Source of the DNA: Alnus glutinosa
Lineage: Eukaryota > Streptophyta > Magnoliopsida > Fagales > Betulaceae
DNA length: 64,000 nucleotides
Direction of reading: 5' to 3'
NCBI RefSeq assembly: GCF_958979055.1
Contig: NC_084886.1
Coordinates: 5,909,001 to 5,973,000, forward strand
Under the pieces are notes generated by a model. The model was not told the origin of the DNA. It ran no database searches and saw nothing but the letters and a program-made list of their open reading frames with translations. The position numbers and the translations under genes are program-made. This document shows, in pieces, positions 24,424 to 35,699 of this stretch (within the stretch, counting starts at the first letter, position 1; each line of letters begins with the position of its first letter).

Positions 24424-25074
24424 TCAGGCAGGCATGCATCCGACGCCAACTCGAGTATTTGGAAACACCAAGAACAGGGAACTGCAGATGATTCCGACCA
24501 TCAGAGGGAAACTCTCCATCACTTCATCCATATCATTAGCATGTCCAGGAAAGAGGCAGTTGGTAACTCGATGATCCGAGAAAGCAATCGCCACGAAAAC
24601 CATCACCGACATCATTGCATGGACGAAATCCGTGAGCCCAACTTTGTACCTATCATCCTTTGGAACTTCGACGCCAAGCCCTGTCTTGAACACTGCCAAA
24701 CCTTTCGGGGTCACGAACCCATAGTAGACTGTGCCATCGGGGCCCCGAAAACTGTCGGTGAAGTGAAAGAAGAAGCAGGAGAGGGCGCAGAGGCCTAAAA
24801 GGAAGTGAATCATCAGGGTGCTAACAGGAGAGCACACGCCATTGCCGGACACGGACGGGAGAACCATCTCAAATGTTAGAAGCGTCCCGGTTGGTAGGAA
24901 GTTGACAAGCATTGATGTTTTGGATATGGTTTTTTGCACTCCCTTGGCAACTGCTCGCCTTTTCCTGCCAACTTCAGGACCCGCCTGGGGATCAGAGGAT
25001 GGGATTATGGTCGGGTCATTGGGTGGTGGAGAAGTGTAGATTTTGATTCCAATGTCCTCTGGGTTGGGCTCCAT
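24424..25074 (-). CDS. DUF679 membrane protein, DMP8/DMP9 type
   Basis: A single exon encodes 216 residues. Four hydrophobic segments fit the DMP fold: about 54-73, 86-105, 148-167 and 189-208. The cytosolic N-terminus is Pro/Ser-rich and followed by GRKRRAVAKGVQKTISKTSM. The conserved phrases VNFLPTGTLLTFEMVLPS, CFFFHFTDSF, YYGFVTPKGLAVF and VMESFPLMVGI match Arabidopsis DMP8/DMP9 as I recall them, rather than other DMPs. Those proteins sit in the sperm-cell membrane system and help gamete fusion; their loss is known to cause maternal haploid induction. Lack of introns is normal for the family. It lies between GALT1 and the uL18 gene, facing the latter head-to-head across about 900 bp. The Arabidopsis relatives are not at the syntenic place, so this position may be ancestral or derived. 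Subgroup assignment is from sequence recall only. Confidence 0.9.
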   Translation of the reverse strand: MEPNPEDIGIKIYTSPPPNDPTIIPSSDPQAGPEVGRKRRAVAKGVQKTISKTSMLVNFLPTGTLLTFEMVLPSVSGNGVCSPVSTLMIHFLLGLCALSCFFFHFTDSFRGPDGTVYYGFVTPKGLAVFKTGLGVEVPKDDRYKVGLTDFVHAMMSVMVFVAIAFSDHRVTNCLFPGHANDMDEVMESFPLMVGIICSSLFLVFPNTRVGVGCMPA

Positions 25075-25158
25075 TGTGCATAGAGTTTGCGACTCGCCAA
25101 AAAGTTACAGAGAATGAAGACAACAGAGGAATTCCGGATGGTGGAAGAGTAGTGTTTG

Positions 25159-25166
25159 CTTTTATA
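25159..25166 (-). promoter_or_regulatory. TATA box of the DMP gene
   Basis: On the - strand TATAAAAG lies about 85 bp before the start codon at 25074, a usual spacing. Confidence 0.55.
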
Positions 25167-25269
25167 GTTTTTAAGGGCTGCAAACGGTCCTAACTGCCCT
25201 CCCCAACCGTTACATTTCTTCACTGAGAAATGAAACGGAATTATTTTTTTTTTTCTTCCCGTAAATAAT

Positions 25270-25605
25270 TTTTAGAAAAAAGTCCACGCACCCGTTTCAA
25301 ATTATTTCTAATTGACAATGTTCTTTCAAAATTACCAAAAAGTTTTTAATGTTTTCAAAAACAGGAAAAAAAAAAAAAAAAAACAAAAATGATCTTACAA
25401 TTTTTTCAATAAGACACATATGCCCTTATTAATTAAAAAATTAAAAAAAAAACTATTTTTTTAAATGAATTTTTTATTTTTATTTTATTAAAGATATTTT
25501 TGTCGTTAAGGTACATTGACAATTTTTGTTAATTTGAAAGATATTGTCCAAAATTAAAAATTTGGGAGAAATTGAGCCGTAGATCGTGAACTCTCCCTTA
25601 ATTTC
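25270..25605. mobile_element. Long-TIR MITE in the shared DMP/uL18 upstream region
   Basis: The left arm has GACAATGTTCTTTCAAAATTACC; the reverse complement of the right arm has GACAATATCTTTCAAATTAAC, continuing outwards as partially matching sequence. The middle is poly-A and AT-rich. It is non-coding and lies within the roughly 900 bp between two divergent genes. Boundaries are approximate. Confidence 0.5.
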
Positions 25606-25976
25606 TATTTTTTGCCTACTAACGAGTGGAGCTTATATAGTTCCGCAGTAGACGCTTCTTAGAGGGAGAAGCTCTCGCCTCTCGCCTCTCTGTGTGAGAT
25701 TTGCTACGTACCTTCAAGTGAAAGTCCACAAAACCATGCCCCTTGCTCTCCCCCTTTACTGGAATTAGAAAAAGAAGACCTTTCTCAGGACTTTGAGTGT
25801 CCGGCTCGGAACATAACTTTTTAGAACGATTGCGCGTGACATGTTTGGTAAAATTCCTGAACGATCTTTTGTTGTGTTTCTAAACGTTAGCATATGTTCT
25901 TGGCTGGTCTTTGGAAGTCTTTCCGAAAGCGTCTTACTCACTTCTGGGTGCTTAAATTTTTCAAAAATTGCGCAGT

Positions 25977-27572
25977 ATGGCTCTTGTGAATGCTCCTGCG
26001 CTGCAATTCAAGTCTTCTGCTGTCTTTGGGATCTGTTCAAAATTTAACTTCCTTCCCATGCAGAGTAGAAGTAAGTGCAACCAAGTTACCTTTGTAATGC
26101 CCCCTCCCCCGTGGCTAGAATGTGTTCTTTTCAAATGTTTACAAAGTGTAGAAGATGCTTGCAGTGCACAGTGATAAGTTCTAATTCATGCTTAGTGGGT
26201 TTCTTTGTGTGTGTCTGCGCGCACATGTAAACGTGCAAATATAAAACCAGTTAACATATACCTCTAACTCTACGAACTGTTTATAGATTTCTTTGAGAAG
26301 CCATTGCTTGTTGAAGCAAGGGCAAATACCAGAAAAGAAATTGCAAAAATACGAAACCGGAGGATGCAAAAGAAGGTATGACTTCTTTTCTTTATTTTAA
26401 GAGAATATGCGAGTTTGATGCATTTTCCTGTAATCCTGTTTAGCATTGCTATTTTATGGTGGGCTGGTCCTGTTTTCACGTTGAGGAAGTAGGGTAGTTT
26501 CAACTTTCAACTGGATTAAGTTCCCTCTAGGTTGCTTCGTTTGAATTCTAAGGACAGAATATCTCTGTGAGATTAGTGTATTCTTTTAGAGAAGATTTCT
26601 TTGACATTTAAAATAACTTCTAAGTATGATATGAAAGCTTTTAAACTCAGGTTATGATTATGGCCGACCAATAAAGTTGCTGATCTCAATGCATTCCTGT
26701 ATTTATCTTTATATCATCATTCTAATTGACTGTCGGTTCATTTGATAATGCTCTTTAGGTTTGCCTTTTGCTTTTTAGCAAAAAAAACAAAAGCATTAAC
26801 AAACAATTTTCAAACAAAATACTCACAAAACTATTAAAACTATTTTCACAACGAACCCTATATTATTCAGAGTTCATTTCCATAAATTTCCCTGGCATAA
26901 GCTGATATGTCTCACAACCTATACTTCACATCTTGCCTTGTACAAGGGACTTCTATTCCTGTGCCCTCAAGTATTTTCTAAAAATAACATTTTATTAGTA
27001 ATAGTTATTTTGCCAGTCTATCAGAACCATAATTTCTAATTGTTGACCAGTTTAATGGCACACCTACAAAACCAAGGCTTTCAGTATTCTCTTCAGGCAA
27101 GCAGTTGTATGCTATGCTGGTAGATGATCAAAACAACAAGTGTTTGTTTTATGGAAGCACTTTGCAGAAATCTGTTCGCCAGCATCCCCCTTGTAGCACC
27201 ATAGTAAGTAGTCCAACTTTGGTTATAGGCTTTAATCAAATTATGGAAGTAAAAAAGAAGTTTGTAAAAGTTCGTGCTTGTGGAGGAGAAATCTTGGCCA
27301 CTATCATTATAGACATGTATTTGATTATGCAGGTTTCTTTTTCCTCTATGCATGGTTGTGATTGTAGTGCTCCGTGGTCTTGATTTTGTTCTGTTTTGAC
27401 TGTTGATGATTATCAGGAAGCTGCTAAACGTGTTGGCGAGGAGCTTGTCCAGGCTTGTAATGATCTACACATAAATGAAATATCATCTTATGATCGCAAT
27501 GGTTTTGCTTGTGGGGAGAGAATGCAAGCCTTTGAGATTGCAATTTCTGGTCATGGGTTCTTGCCGCGATAA
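25977..27572 (+). CDS. Organellar uL18-like ribosomal protein (L18p/L5e family)
   Basis: Four exons: 25977-26070, 26287-26375, 27051-27203 and 27417-27572, with matching phases, giving 163 residues. Residues 1 to about 45 are Ser/Ala/Phe-rich with few acidic residues, like a plastid or mitochondrial transit peptide. The rest is the bacterial-type L18 fold: RKEIAKIRNRRMQKKFNGT, then KPRLSVFSSGKQLYAMLVDD, STLQKSVRQ, AAKRVGEELVQACNDLHI and a closing FEIAISGHGFLPR. uL18 binds 5S rRNA in the large subunit. It resembles Arabidopsis At1g14205 more than the essential plastid L18 At1g48350, from memory. The canonical basic GxRxE tail of L18 has become CGERMQAFE, so true ribosomal incorporation is inferred and a specialised role is possible. 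The short first exon was chosen because it is the only nearby ATG with a correct phase. Confidence 0.85.
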
Positions 27573-27697
27573 GACTTGTTTCTTCTTCAATTTTTAACGC
27601 ATATATGTTGATAATCTTTGGAACTAAAGCTCTCAAATATAAATTTATTTCTCATCAACTGCCAAAACAGAATTTTGTCATGTATTTGCAGGTTCCT

Positions 27698-27757
27698 GTT
27701 AAGGGCTACGTTGTATGTTATGCCCTAGTTAAGTGCTACGTTGTATGTTATGCTCTC
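27698..27757. repeat. Two tandem 30 bp units
   Basis: GTTAAGGGCTACGTTGTATG plus TTATGCCCTA is repeated directly with three substitutions, just after the uL18 gene, probably in its 3' UTR or immediately beyond. Confidence 0.85.
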
Positions 27758-27844
27758 TGATTTTATCCCACAAGATAGGGAGGAAAAAAAAAAAAGAAGA
27801 ATCTTGTATATTTATATATTAATTATATTTCTCATGCCCGACCT

Positions 27845-28125
27845 AATACGATTTTTCTCTTTGATTTTTTTGTTAGGACTACTCACAAACCTGATTCAAA
27901 CTAAACATAAAATTAATTAATGGGTTAGGGTTAAGAGGTCTGACCCCGTTTATCTAAATGAGTTAGTTAGGATTGGTTTATATAGTCTTAAATTCATATC
28001 TCAACACGGTTCAAACCCAACACGCGACATAAAAGATTAACAAATTTTTACGGGACCTGCGAACTTAATACAAAATTAACGGGTTAGGATTAAAACATCT
28101 AATTCCATTGTATTAAATAAATTGT
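27845..28125. mobile_element. Decayed hAT-like dispersed repeat
   Basis: Contains GGGTTAGGGTTAAGAGG, CAACACGGTTCAAACCC and ACGGGACCTGCGAAC, phrases that recur at about 11.7, 53.9 and 62.7 kb. The 62.7 kb relative has clear hAT-type ends and an 8 bp duplication. Ends here are not clear. Confidence 0.35.
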
Positions 28126-29679
28126 ATACATGGCAAGCAAACATGAATTACCGTCACCTAAGTTTTGCACTGCATTTGATTTTACTGCCAAAAGAGTAAG
28201 GTGTATTCTACAAGAAGGGATTCACCGTACAAGAATGCTGCCCTGTCGCTAGTGGGGATTGAGAAATTCCTATCCTATCAACCCACCCACCAAACCTAAA
28301 TTGGCTACACTTTAGTACCCTGCAGACTCATTGAAGCCTCCAACTGCATTGAAACATGTTGTCAACTAAACCATAAAAGAATTATGTGGCACAATATGAA
28401 TATGAATAAAAAAAATTAATAAAAGTTGATAAATAAATAAATTATTTAGTAGCTCACGTGTATGTCATGTCAAATTGTATTGTCAGAACTTATACTAAAA
28501 CTTATAAAATTCTTAACAAAGTCCTTTGAGATTTGATCTAACCACTACATTATTTTTTTAACTTATTTCTTTTGGGTTGGCCGAGTTGTCGTGTCTGATT
28601 GGGACAGACCCACTTAACCTACTAACCTGTTAAGGGTAAACTTTAACCAAACATTTAAATTAAAAGAATTAGACTTTTCAATTTTGACACGACTCATTTA
28701 ATAAGTAACGTGACATGTCCTGTTTGATAAATAAGTCGAATTGAATTGATTTGATCGGACCTATTTGACCAATTATTTGGTAAATTAAAAAAAAAAAAAA
28801 ACCATAAATATAAACACATTTTTCTGCCTACCTATGAATGAGTGGTCCCACTTTTCTTTACAGTTCGATCACAAAAGCATAAAACAAAGGTATGATTACT
28901 AGTGAAAAAGATATTCTATTAAGTAGAATGATGAGAGCCAAGAACAAAAACACCGAGAGTCATGTCACCTTTTATAAGAGGGGAAAATGTAAATACAACA
29001 TTTTTTTGGTCTCTTTTCCATTTTATTTCATTGTTATAATGTAACATGCCTATCAATTTTTTTTTTCTTTCTTTTAACAATAATTGATTCAAGAGTTTAT
29101 AGTCAACTATTAGTAAAAAAATGATCTTCCAAATCTCAGGGGTAAAAGACTTTGAAATATTCGCATCTTCGTAATTTTGACCAAAACAAATGAAATTACT
29201 ATAGATTTGGGTTCGGTTTAACCGTCACATAAAATTAAGATTTCTTGGAATTTATAATGAGACGAGGTGTTCCGATAGATTTTGAGACAACAATTTTATT
29301 GTTTGAATTACTAGTAATTCAAATAATAAATGTGATATAATTTTTATAAAATTTATAATAGGTCTCGAATAGTTCACCCACCACCTACTGAGATAAGTAG
29401 ACTTATACAACTTATTTTTCTATCTAAATTACCAGCAATTCAGAAAAAATAAAATAAAATAAATAAATATGATGGATCATGGATTGGAGGCCGAGATCAT
29501 GGTTTCAGGTTTCTTATTCAAATTCTATGAAATTCGGAAAGTGATGTCCATCATCATCGATTCTTATTGGCCCGGTGTTAGATTCCACAATACGCCCAAT
29601 AGTACGCGACCACACGCATAAAAACCTTTACCCCACCTGAAAAAGACAGTTTTGGGATAAACATAAAAAAACATTGGGC

Positions 29680-29680
<1 letters not shown>
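28126..29680. other. Spacer upstream of the RING gene; no gene seen
   Basis: AT-rich, with another repeat of the hAT-like 'GGGTTGGCCGAGTTGTCGTG / CCTACTAACCTGTTAAGG' type at about 28.56-28.79 kb, a poly-A run near 28787, and no credible coding frame. CCAAT and a CATAAAAAC TATA-like string near 29598-29626 may belong to the RING gene promoter. Confidence 0.4.

Positions 29681-29683
<3 letters not shown>

Positions 29684-29719
<36 letters not shown>
29684..29719. repeat. (CT)n tract in the RING gene leader
   Basis: About 17 CT units, roughly 160-200 bp before the chosen start codon; CT-rich leaders are common in plant genes. Confidence 0.85.
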
Positions 29720-29724
<5 letters not shown>

Positions 29725-29881
29725 GCTCTTTCAGAAATTCCAGATCATTCCACAACCTTCCAATGGGCGCACACCTGTTTCTTCTTATAACCTCAACTCC
29801 ACCATTCTCCATCTCCATTATTCCACTTCTTGCGCCTGCGTAGATATCTCTATCTCGCTCTATTTACGAAACCTCAATCGT

Positions 29882-30559
29882 ATGGCTTCCGAGGCTGAGG
29901 TGTCGGAGCTTTCTTCAATGTTTGAAAGGGTGGTGAGGAACAGAGACCTGTCTCTGTTCATACCCTTCATCATGGGCTTCGCCGGCCCAAGAAGGGATTC
30001 ACAACCAGGGGACGTCCCAGATCAAGAATCTGAGAATACACCCTCAACGCCACGTGACAGGATCATCCTCATCAACCCCTTCACGCAAGGCATGGTGGTG
30101 ATTGACGGCACTTCGGGCTTGGATTCCCTGCTGCGCGAACAGGGTGCCAAGGATGGGCAGGCACCGGCCTCGAAGGCTTCTATGGAGGCCATGCCGAATG
30201 TGGAGGTGGATGAAGACGGTGGGGATTGTGTGATTTGCTTGGACGAGTTGGAGGTTGGTGGGGTGGCCAAAGAAATGCCCTGTAAGCATAGATTCCACGC
30301 AAATTGTATAGAGAAGTGGTTGGGGATTCATGGGTCTTGCCCTGTTTGCAGGTACAAGATGCCTGTTGAGGAGGAAGATGTGGGCAAGAAGAGGGATGAG
30401 GAAGAGAGAGAGAGGAGGGTTGAGAGGGAGATTTGGGTTAGTTTTTCTTTCAATAGTGGTAGGAGAAGTGGGGATTCAAGTCAAACTCCAACCAGTGATT
30501 CCAATGATCCCAATGATTCTTCCTCGAGTCCTAGGCCTGATCATGAAACGGAGGTCTAG
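29882..30559 (+). CDS. RING-H2 E3 ubiquitin ligase, MPSR1-like
   Basis: A single exon of 225 residues. The RING-H2 domain is complete: Cys116, Cys119, Cys134, His136, His139, Cys142, Cys153, Cys156, with the spacing C-x2-C-x14-C-x-H-x2-H-x2-C-x10-C-x2-C. The N-terminus has the family's hydrophobic LFIPFIMGFAG block, and the C-terminus is Glu/Arg-rich then Ser/Asp/Pro-rich and disordered. It resembles Arabidopsis At1g26800 (MPSR1, a cytosolic ligase sensing misfolded proteins) and its relative At1g14200, from memory. Such enzymes pass ubiquitin from an E2 to substrates. The open frame extends 53 codons further upstream to 29723, but that part is translated (CT)n leader and non-conserved; MASEAEV at 29882 fits the family start. 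It lies downstream of GALT1, as in Arabidopsis. Confidence 0.9.
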   Translation: MASEAEVSELSSMFERVVRNRDLSLFIPFIMGFAGPRRDSQPGDVPDQESENTPSTPRDRIILINPFTQGMVVIDGTSGLDSLLREQGAKDGQAPASKASMEAMPNVEVDEDGGDCVICLDELEVGGVAKEMPCKHRFHANCIEKWLGIHGSCPVCRYKMPVEEEDVGKKRDEEERERRVEREIWVSFSFNSGRRSGDSSQTPTSDSNDPNDSSSSPRPDHETEV

Positions 30560-30689
30560 AAAATTATATATGATCTATTTTTTTCCTTTTGTATTTCGGA
30601 AATACGATGTACAGGAACGAAGCGTGATTTTGTTTTTGTTTAAAGGAATAAATGGATTACATTTTTGTGTCATTTTTTTCTTTCTTTCT

Positions 30690-31088
30690 TCTTCTTCTTC
30701 TTTTTTTTTTTTTTTTTAATAAATTTATGGAAATTGGGATTATCAGTAACAAACACCAGAACCAGTGACCTATATATGTAGCATGGTCTTAGAAATTACT
30801 CCATACAAGATATAACATATCCTTGGTGTGAAATGGCTTATTATTCACATGGTTGAGTCCTGCTCGATGGAATATGAATTTATTGTTGTTGGATTCATTG
30901 CAAGAGCCGTGACTGTTTGTTGTATTGTTTTGGTTGTTCGTAGAGAGTGTTTGTAAAAAGCTGATTTCGTTTAAGGTGCTTATTCATCCAAAAAAAAAAA
31001 AAAGATTCATTGCAAGAACTGGAAATGGTTTATTAGTATGTACTTCCATATTCTTGGTCAGCTGATACATAATGGAGTTAAGAGTTTC
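30690..31088. other. Spacer between convergent RING and GMC genes
   Basis: Probable 3' UTRs of two convergent genes, with poly-T (about 30700-30717) and poly-A (near 30992) tracts. No gene seen. Confidence 0.5.
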
Positions 31089-32913
31089 TTATGGGTTTTT
31101 CTGGATACCAAATGCACCAGCATCTTTCCTTTCTTGCAGAATCTTGATCCCTTGGTATCTTCCTAGCATTAAGAGAGTGGCCATTGGATTGGTTCCTGGT
31201 GATTCCAGGAATGTTGAGCCGTCTACCACTCTCAAACCCTTGACCCCATACACCTTGTAATCCTTGTCCACAACCGATCCAACAGCACAACCGCCGTGAT
31301 AGTGATAAAAGGTCCTCACATTTTTCTTGCAAGATTTTCTCAGCTCGTCTTCACTGGACATCAGGTTATTCTTGTGTTCCATTCCCACGAACATAGCAAT
31401 CGATTGAGACCTTGCAACTCGCTCAAGCAGTTGGCTCATCTTTACACATTCTTCCAAGTCCTTCTCCTTTGCTAGATAGTTGAATTGTACTGATGGGTTT
31501 TCCCTGGGGTCTGTGCTATTTAATTCAAGCTTACCTTTTGATTCTGGGAAGGCGACTTTGGCAGCAACTGTCATTCTTGTTACATTCAAGCTTACAGGTA
31601 TTATTCCTGCTTCAACTATGATTTTGAAGTCATCCGCTATACCGACAACTTGGGGAGTGTCTGGTAGCCGTTTTTGTGGCTTATTGTCCACTAAGAGGGC
31701 AATACCAGGGTTGTCTTTCATTCCCTGTCCAACCCCTTCCATGTCTAGCACAACTGGGATATTGAAGTTCCTGAGGTCTTGCTGAGGTCCAATGCCGCTT
31801 AACAATAAAATTTGGGGGCTGCCTAAAGCCCCTGCTGATAATATCACATCTCCCCATGAACTGCAACCATCAGGTTGGTTGAGATAAGCTTCGTGGGTTT
31901 GATCAGATTCAGGGCTGCCGTTGCTCTTGATAAACCTTATGCCACTGGCTCTGCTCTCGTTCCTATTTTCTGCATCATTTGAAGAGAAATGTGTGATTTA
32001 AAAAGTAGAGGTTTCAGATGAGAATGCTGAAGCCAAATTTGTTACTTTGAAGAACTAATTACTGTAAGTATTCTTGCTTGCTTACCATTGTAGAAGACGA
32101 CATTCTTTACGGTCGCATTCAAAAGAACTGTGATATTTTCTGGATTTCCTGCCTCCAGAAGATCAGCTGAGGTGTGTCTGATTCCACATTCATCAAACAC
32201 AGTTGCTCCCAACTTTGTTCCCTCAATATGTTCAAAACTAAAACCATTATAAGGAAGAATTCCTGCCTCAAGAAGGCCAAATTCAGCGACGGTCTGCCAC
32301 AGGGTCAACTCAGGTTTAAATACAATTCTAGATTCCACCCAGTTATAAGCTTCTGTTACTAGTTCCTTATCTAACCCAACTTTATCGATAAAACGCTCAC
32401 TTGCTCTACTATAAAATCCAAAATTAATAGCAGATGATCCTCCAAGAACTCTTCCTCTGCTATTCATAACCCCATCCTTGGAGATAAAGCTTTGTGCAAC
32501 TGATGTGTATTCATCAGTTTCGATCAATGAAAACCCGTAGTACTTTTTATCCAGTACCAATGGATTTCCATACGGTGAGCCACCTCGTTCCACCAATAAC
32601 ACTGTGAAGCTCTCCGACAAGGTCGCGGCTAAGGCACATCCAGTGGTGCCTCCCCCAACAACAATGTAATCGAAAGATTTGCCCGCCACTTCTTCGGCAT
32701 CTGAAGTCATGTAGGGGAGTCTCTTTCCTACAGTGAATGAAGAATGAGATCAAAGCCAACTCAGTCAACTAATATGAATTGTGCTAATCAAGAAACAGGT
32801 GGGAAGTTCATACCTTGAAGCGGCAAAGAAGAAGAAGCTAAAGACAAGTTAATTAGTAAGAACATAAATGCTGCGAGAAGTCCATGGCCATGAAAGGTTT
32901 GTGAAAGCTCCAT
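31089..32913 (-). CDS. GMC oxidoreductase, HOTHEAD / mandelonitrile-lyase-like
   Basis: Three exons on the - strand: 32913-32814, 32727-32086 and 31969-31089, with consistent phases, giving 540 residues. Exon 1 encodes a signal peptide (MELSQTFHGHGLLAAFMFLL, then LASSSLPLQ), so the enzyme is secretory. The FAD-binding motif is FDYIVVGGGTTGC (glycines 58-63), the GMC signature is GRVLGGSSAINFGFYSRAS, and the C-terminus has YHYHGGC (active-site His about 470-472) and SPGTNPMATLLMLGR (Asn about 508). Plant members are FAD flavoproteins that oxidise alcohols, or in Prunus split mandelonitrile; HOTHEAD acts on omega-hydroxy fatty acids in cutin formation. The substrate here cannot be read from sequence. 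It resembles At1g14185/At1g14190, neighbours of a RING and a uL18 gene in Arabidopsis, as here. Length and motifs indicate a whole gene. Confidence 0.92.
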
Positions 32914-33587
32914 GTTTAGTGTTTCCGCATGTCTTGCTTAAGGACTGAAGGTAGGGAAATATTTATTGACCTTGTGCGCATGCTACATAAATTATTGAGT
33001 CTCTTAGAGCTACTAGCATAAATTGATGTAAGTTTCTTTATGTTCATTTATATTTAAGCATACGCATGGTTTGGCCAATGATTCTTTGTTTGTCGGTTGG
33101 ATAACTAATGATTTTGCCGCTATGATGATTTATAACCCCCATCTTTGCTTTTTTACTTGGAATGAATAGTGGAAAATTATGCCTAAACATGCCCTACTTC
33201 ATAATTACACGAAAAATAGTTCAGGAAGATATTGGAATGGTCTGGATTAGAACCTTTTTTGAGGAACATGGTGCGCACTGATTGACTGTAGGGTCACAGG
33301 ATAGTGTAGAGATATAAGAAGCCCAGCCACAGAATAGGATTCGACATCGTTCTTTGACGTTACCCCAGAATTAAATTTTGAAGTAAAATTTGGGAAACTG
33401 CATGCTATCCAAAAATATATATTAAAATTCCTTCTTTTGATTTGGATATACTTTCAAAAGTTCTTGGGGGTCCATACATACAACAATATACAGTCTATAA
33501 ACAAAAGCTTAGCTCTAAGAATTAAGTTTTCTGCGTAGAAAATATGACCAAAGCCCATCTGTATTATCAAGATTCGAAGCCGTTGCA
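32914..33587. other. Upstream region of the GMC gene
   Basis: About 670 bp between the GMC start and the 3' end of the MYB-CC gene; both genes are on the - strand. No coding frame or clear repeat was seen; it should hold the GMC promoter. Confidence 0.5.
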
Positions 33588-35099
33588 TTAATGTTCCATT
33601 CCCTTGCAGTTCAAGTCTATTGCTTTTGGACCTGCATCAATGTCAAGCTGATATTGGCTGTTGAGATCTAGTGTCTCCAATAATCCAGATTTTCTCAGTT
33701 GATTATTACTTTTGTCTCTATGGGTTGATGATCTTTTAGCAACTAGTTGTTCTGTACAAATTCCATCAGAAATGGCACTTCCACTTCTCTTGCTCCCACT
33801 AGCCTGGTTGCTTAAATCAAAGCTTCTTGGCTTATCTCCTGGGTGCATGTCCATTAATGAAAGTTCAAGTGTAGTTGCATTAGACTTTTGGGGGTCATCA
33901 CTCTCTTTCATTGGTCGCTTCTCTTCCTTTCTCCCAGAGCTTTCGGACGACGTCAAGGAGCTTTCCATGGAACAAATTGTGCCTCTCATGTGTCTCCTCT
34001 CGACATCTTTTATACTCAAACCTCCGGTTTCTGTCAATTCCGAGATTGAAGAGCTCGGGCAGCCGGAGTTAACCATTGAGACTAACTGAGAGAGTTCAGC
34101 TTTTGCAAGTTCTACTCCCAGAGAAGAAGAACTGTACCCAGCAAGGGTCTCCTGAGCTTTCTTTAGTACTGATTGTAAGTACTTCCCTTGGGCTTCGATT
34201 CTCAGCTGCAAATGTCTCTGTACCTAAAAACAGAATTCTAACACGATTGGCATGTCTTGGTACATAAGCTGGAAATTGGCATATTGGTAATGGGATAAGT
34301 TTATCAGTCCTACCTCAATCTGCTCATGTAGTTTCCTTTGGACGTCCATTTGCAATTGGAGAGCCTGAGCAATCTGCGAGCTTCTGACAAACAAAACACA
34401 ACACTAAATCAATAGAAGCTCTTTAGATGATCATTTTCCATCCAAATTCATCAAACAGATGTGCTCTATCTCTATCTCTAACTATTACTCATTAATCTTG
34501 TTGTGGCTTGTATCACTGATTTCCGTACAGAAGTTGTGACCTTCGGTGGTCTGAATCTCTCTGTAATCTGCACCAATAACAAGAAACATGAAAACCAAAA
34601 TGAAAAAGAAAATAAATGGATCATGCTATAATTGGTAAATCCGATGCACTAAAGTTACCTTCTTGCTTATTGTCGGTGCAGGATTCTAACTGTTGGCTTT
34701 TCCCCAGCCTGTATTTCTGCGACAAGAAACACAAACACACTGTTACAGTTACAGTTCAGCCTTCCAGCATGCTTGTATGATTAACAAAGGTTGATGGAAT
34801 CATTGTGAAAAGAAAGTGCCTGTAAATGACTCTTCAAGTGGTACAAAGTCAGTCCAGGAATTCCCATCACCCTCATCAGACTCTTTGGTGTTGCCTCTGG
34901 GCCATATATAAAAGACATTAGAAACTCTATACTCTATGATCAAAAAATATTACAAGGAATCAATAAAGCTTCTAGACTCACTGTCTGGCCCTCCAAGTTG
35001 ATTCACTGCTTCAACAAATCTTTGATGAAGTTCTGGAGTCCACTTCAACCTGGGCTTTGCATCAGTGGACAAAACCAAATTCATGTTCTGATTTTGCAT
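33588..35099 (-). CDS. MYB-CC (GARP) transcription factor, MYR/PHL type
   Basis: Six exons on the - strand: 35099-34982, 34896-34820, 34716-34659, 34567-34489, 34383-34314 and 34223-33588, giving 345 residues. The single MYB/GARP repeat (about 16-70) includes [40 protein letters not shown] and LKSHLQKYR. A coiled coil carries the LHEQIE signature (129-134) and [25 protein letters not shown] proteins bind P1BS-like sites; PHR1/PHL members drive phosphate-starvation genes, and MYR1/MYR2, which this one resembles from memory ([19 protein letters not shown]), affect flowering and gibberellin responses. The second intron begins with GC rather than GT (CATTTACAG|GCACTT) and ends in a normal AG; joining there restores HLQ|KYR exactly, so I regard it as a real GC-AG intron. 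The C-terminus is Ser/Thr-rich with a DLN segment ([14 protein letters not shown]), which could act as an EAR-like repression motif. Confidence 0.92.
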
Positions 35100-35512
35100 A
35101 TTGTGTAGACCCTTTTGTGTTTTGTGGATGAGATATAGCTAGAAAACTGAAACATAGAAATGGATTTTGACGAGCTCTGCGTCAATATGCGGCAGCTATA
35201 GTTCTCTTTATAATTTGGAGGAGTTGTTGGCCTGTCCTATGTTCTCACTCCATATCTGGAAACATAAGTGGGGTTATGCTGGGGGAATATATGCCATGAG
35301 CTGTGGCTCTTCCTTTCTCTCATTTCCCATTTCATATCAACTTTTCTTCTTTTCTTTTTTCATTTTTTTTTTTTTTTTTTTCTCTCTTCTTTGACTTGAA
35401 AGAGGAGGAGAGAATCTCTGATGCAGCAAAAACAGAGAAAGCAGCACAGTTCAATTTGAGTCTTAAAAGGAGAGAAAAGAGGAAAAGTGTATGGTTTGTT
35501 TTTATCTTGATG

Positions 35513-35517
<5 letters not shown>

Positions 35518-35564
<47 letters not shown>
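35518..35564. repeat. (TC)n microsatellite upstream of the MYB-CC gene
   Basis: About 23 TC units, some 420-465 bp upstream of the MYB-CC start codon; reads as (GA)n on the coding strand. Surrounding A-rich and T-rich tracts (35358-35382, 35659-35699) make open frames here meaningless. Confidence 0.9.
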
Positions 35565-35567
<3 letters not shown>

Positions 35568-35699
35568 CTCTTTGTGCTAGATTCCCTGATGAATTAGGTG
35601 GCCCCACCATGATGAATAATGGGTGCAACTTTCCTAGGCACTCTGAGAAGCTTTGAAACAAAAAAAAAAACAAAAAAACAAAAACAAAAACAAAAAAAA

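Noticed and set aside
29723-29881. Upstream extension of the RING protein
   Set aside because: In frame, but it translates the (CT)n leader region and is not family-like; the MASEAEV start fits better.
31480-31785. 101-residue plus-strand frame in the GMC gene
   Set aside because: Antisense shadow of exon 3 of the GMC oxidoreductase.
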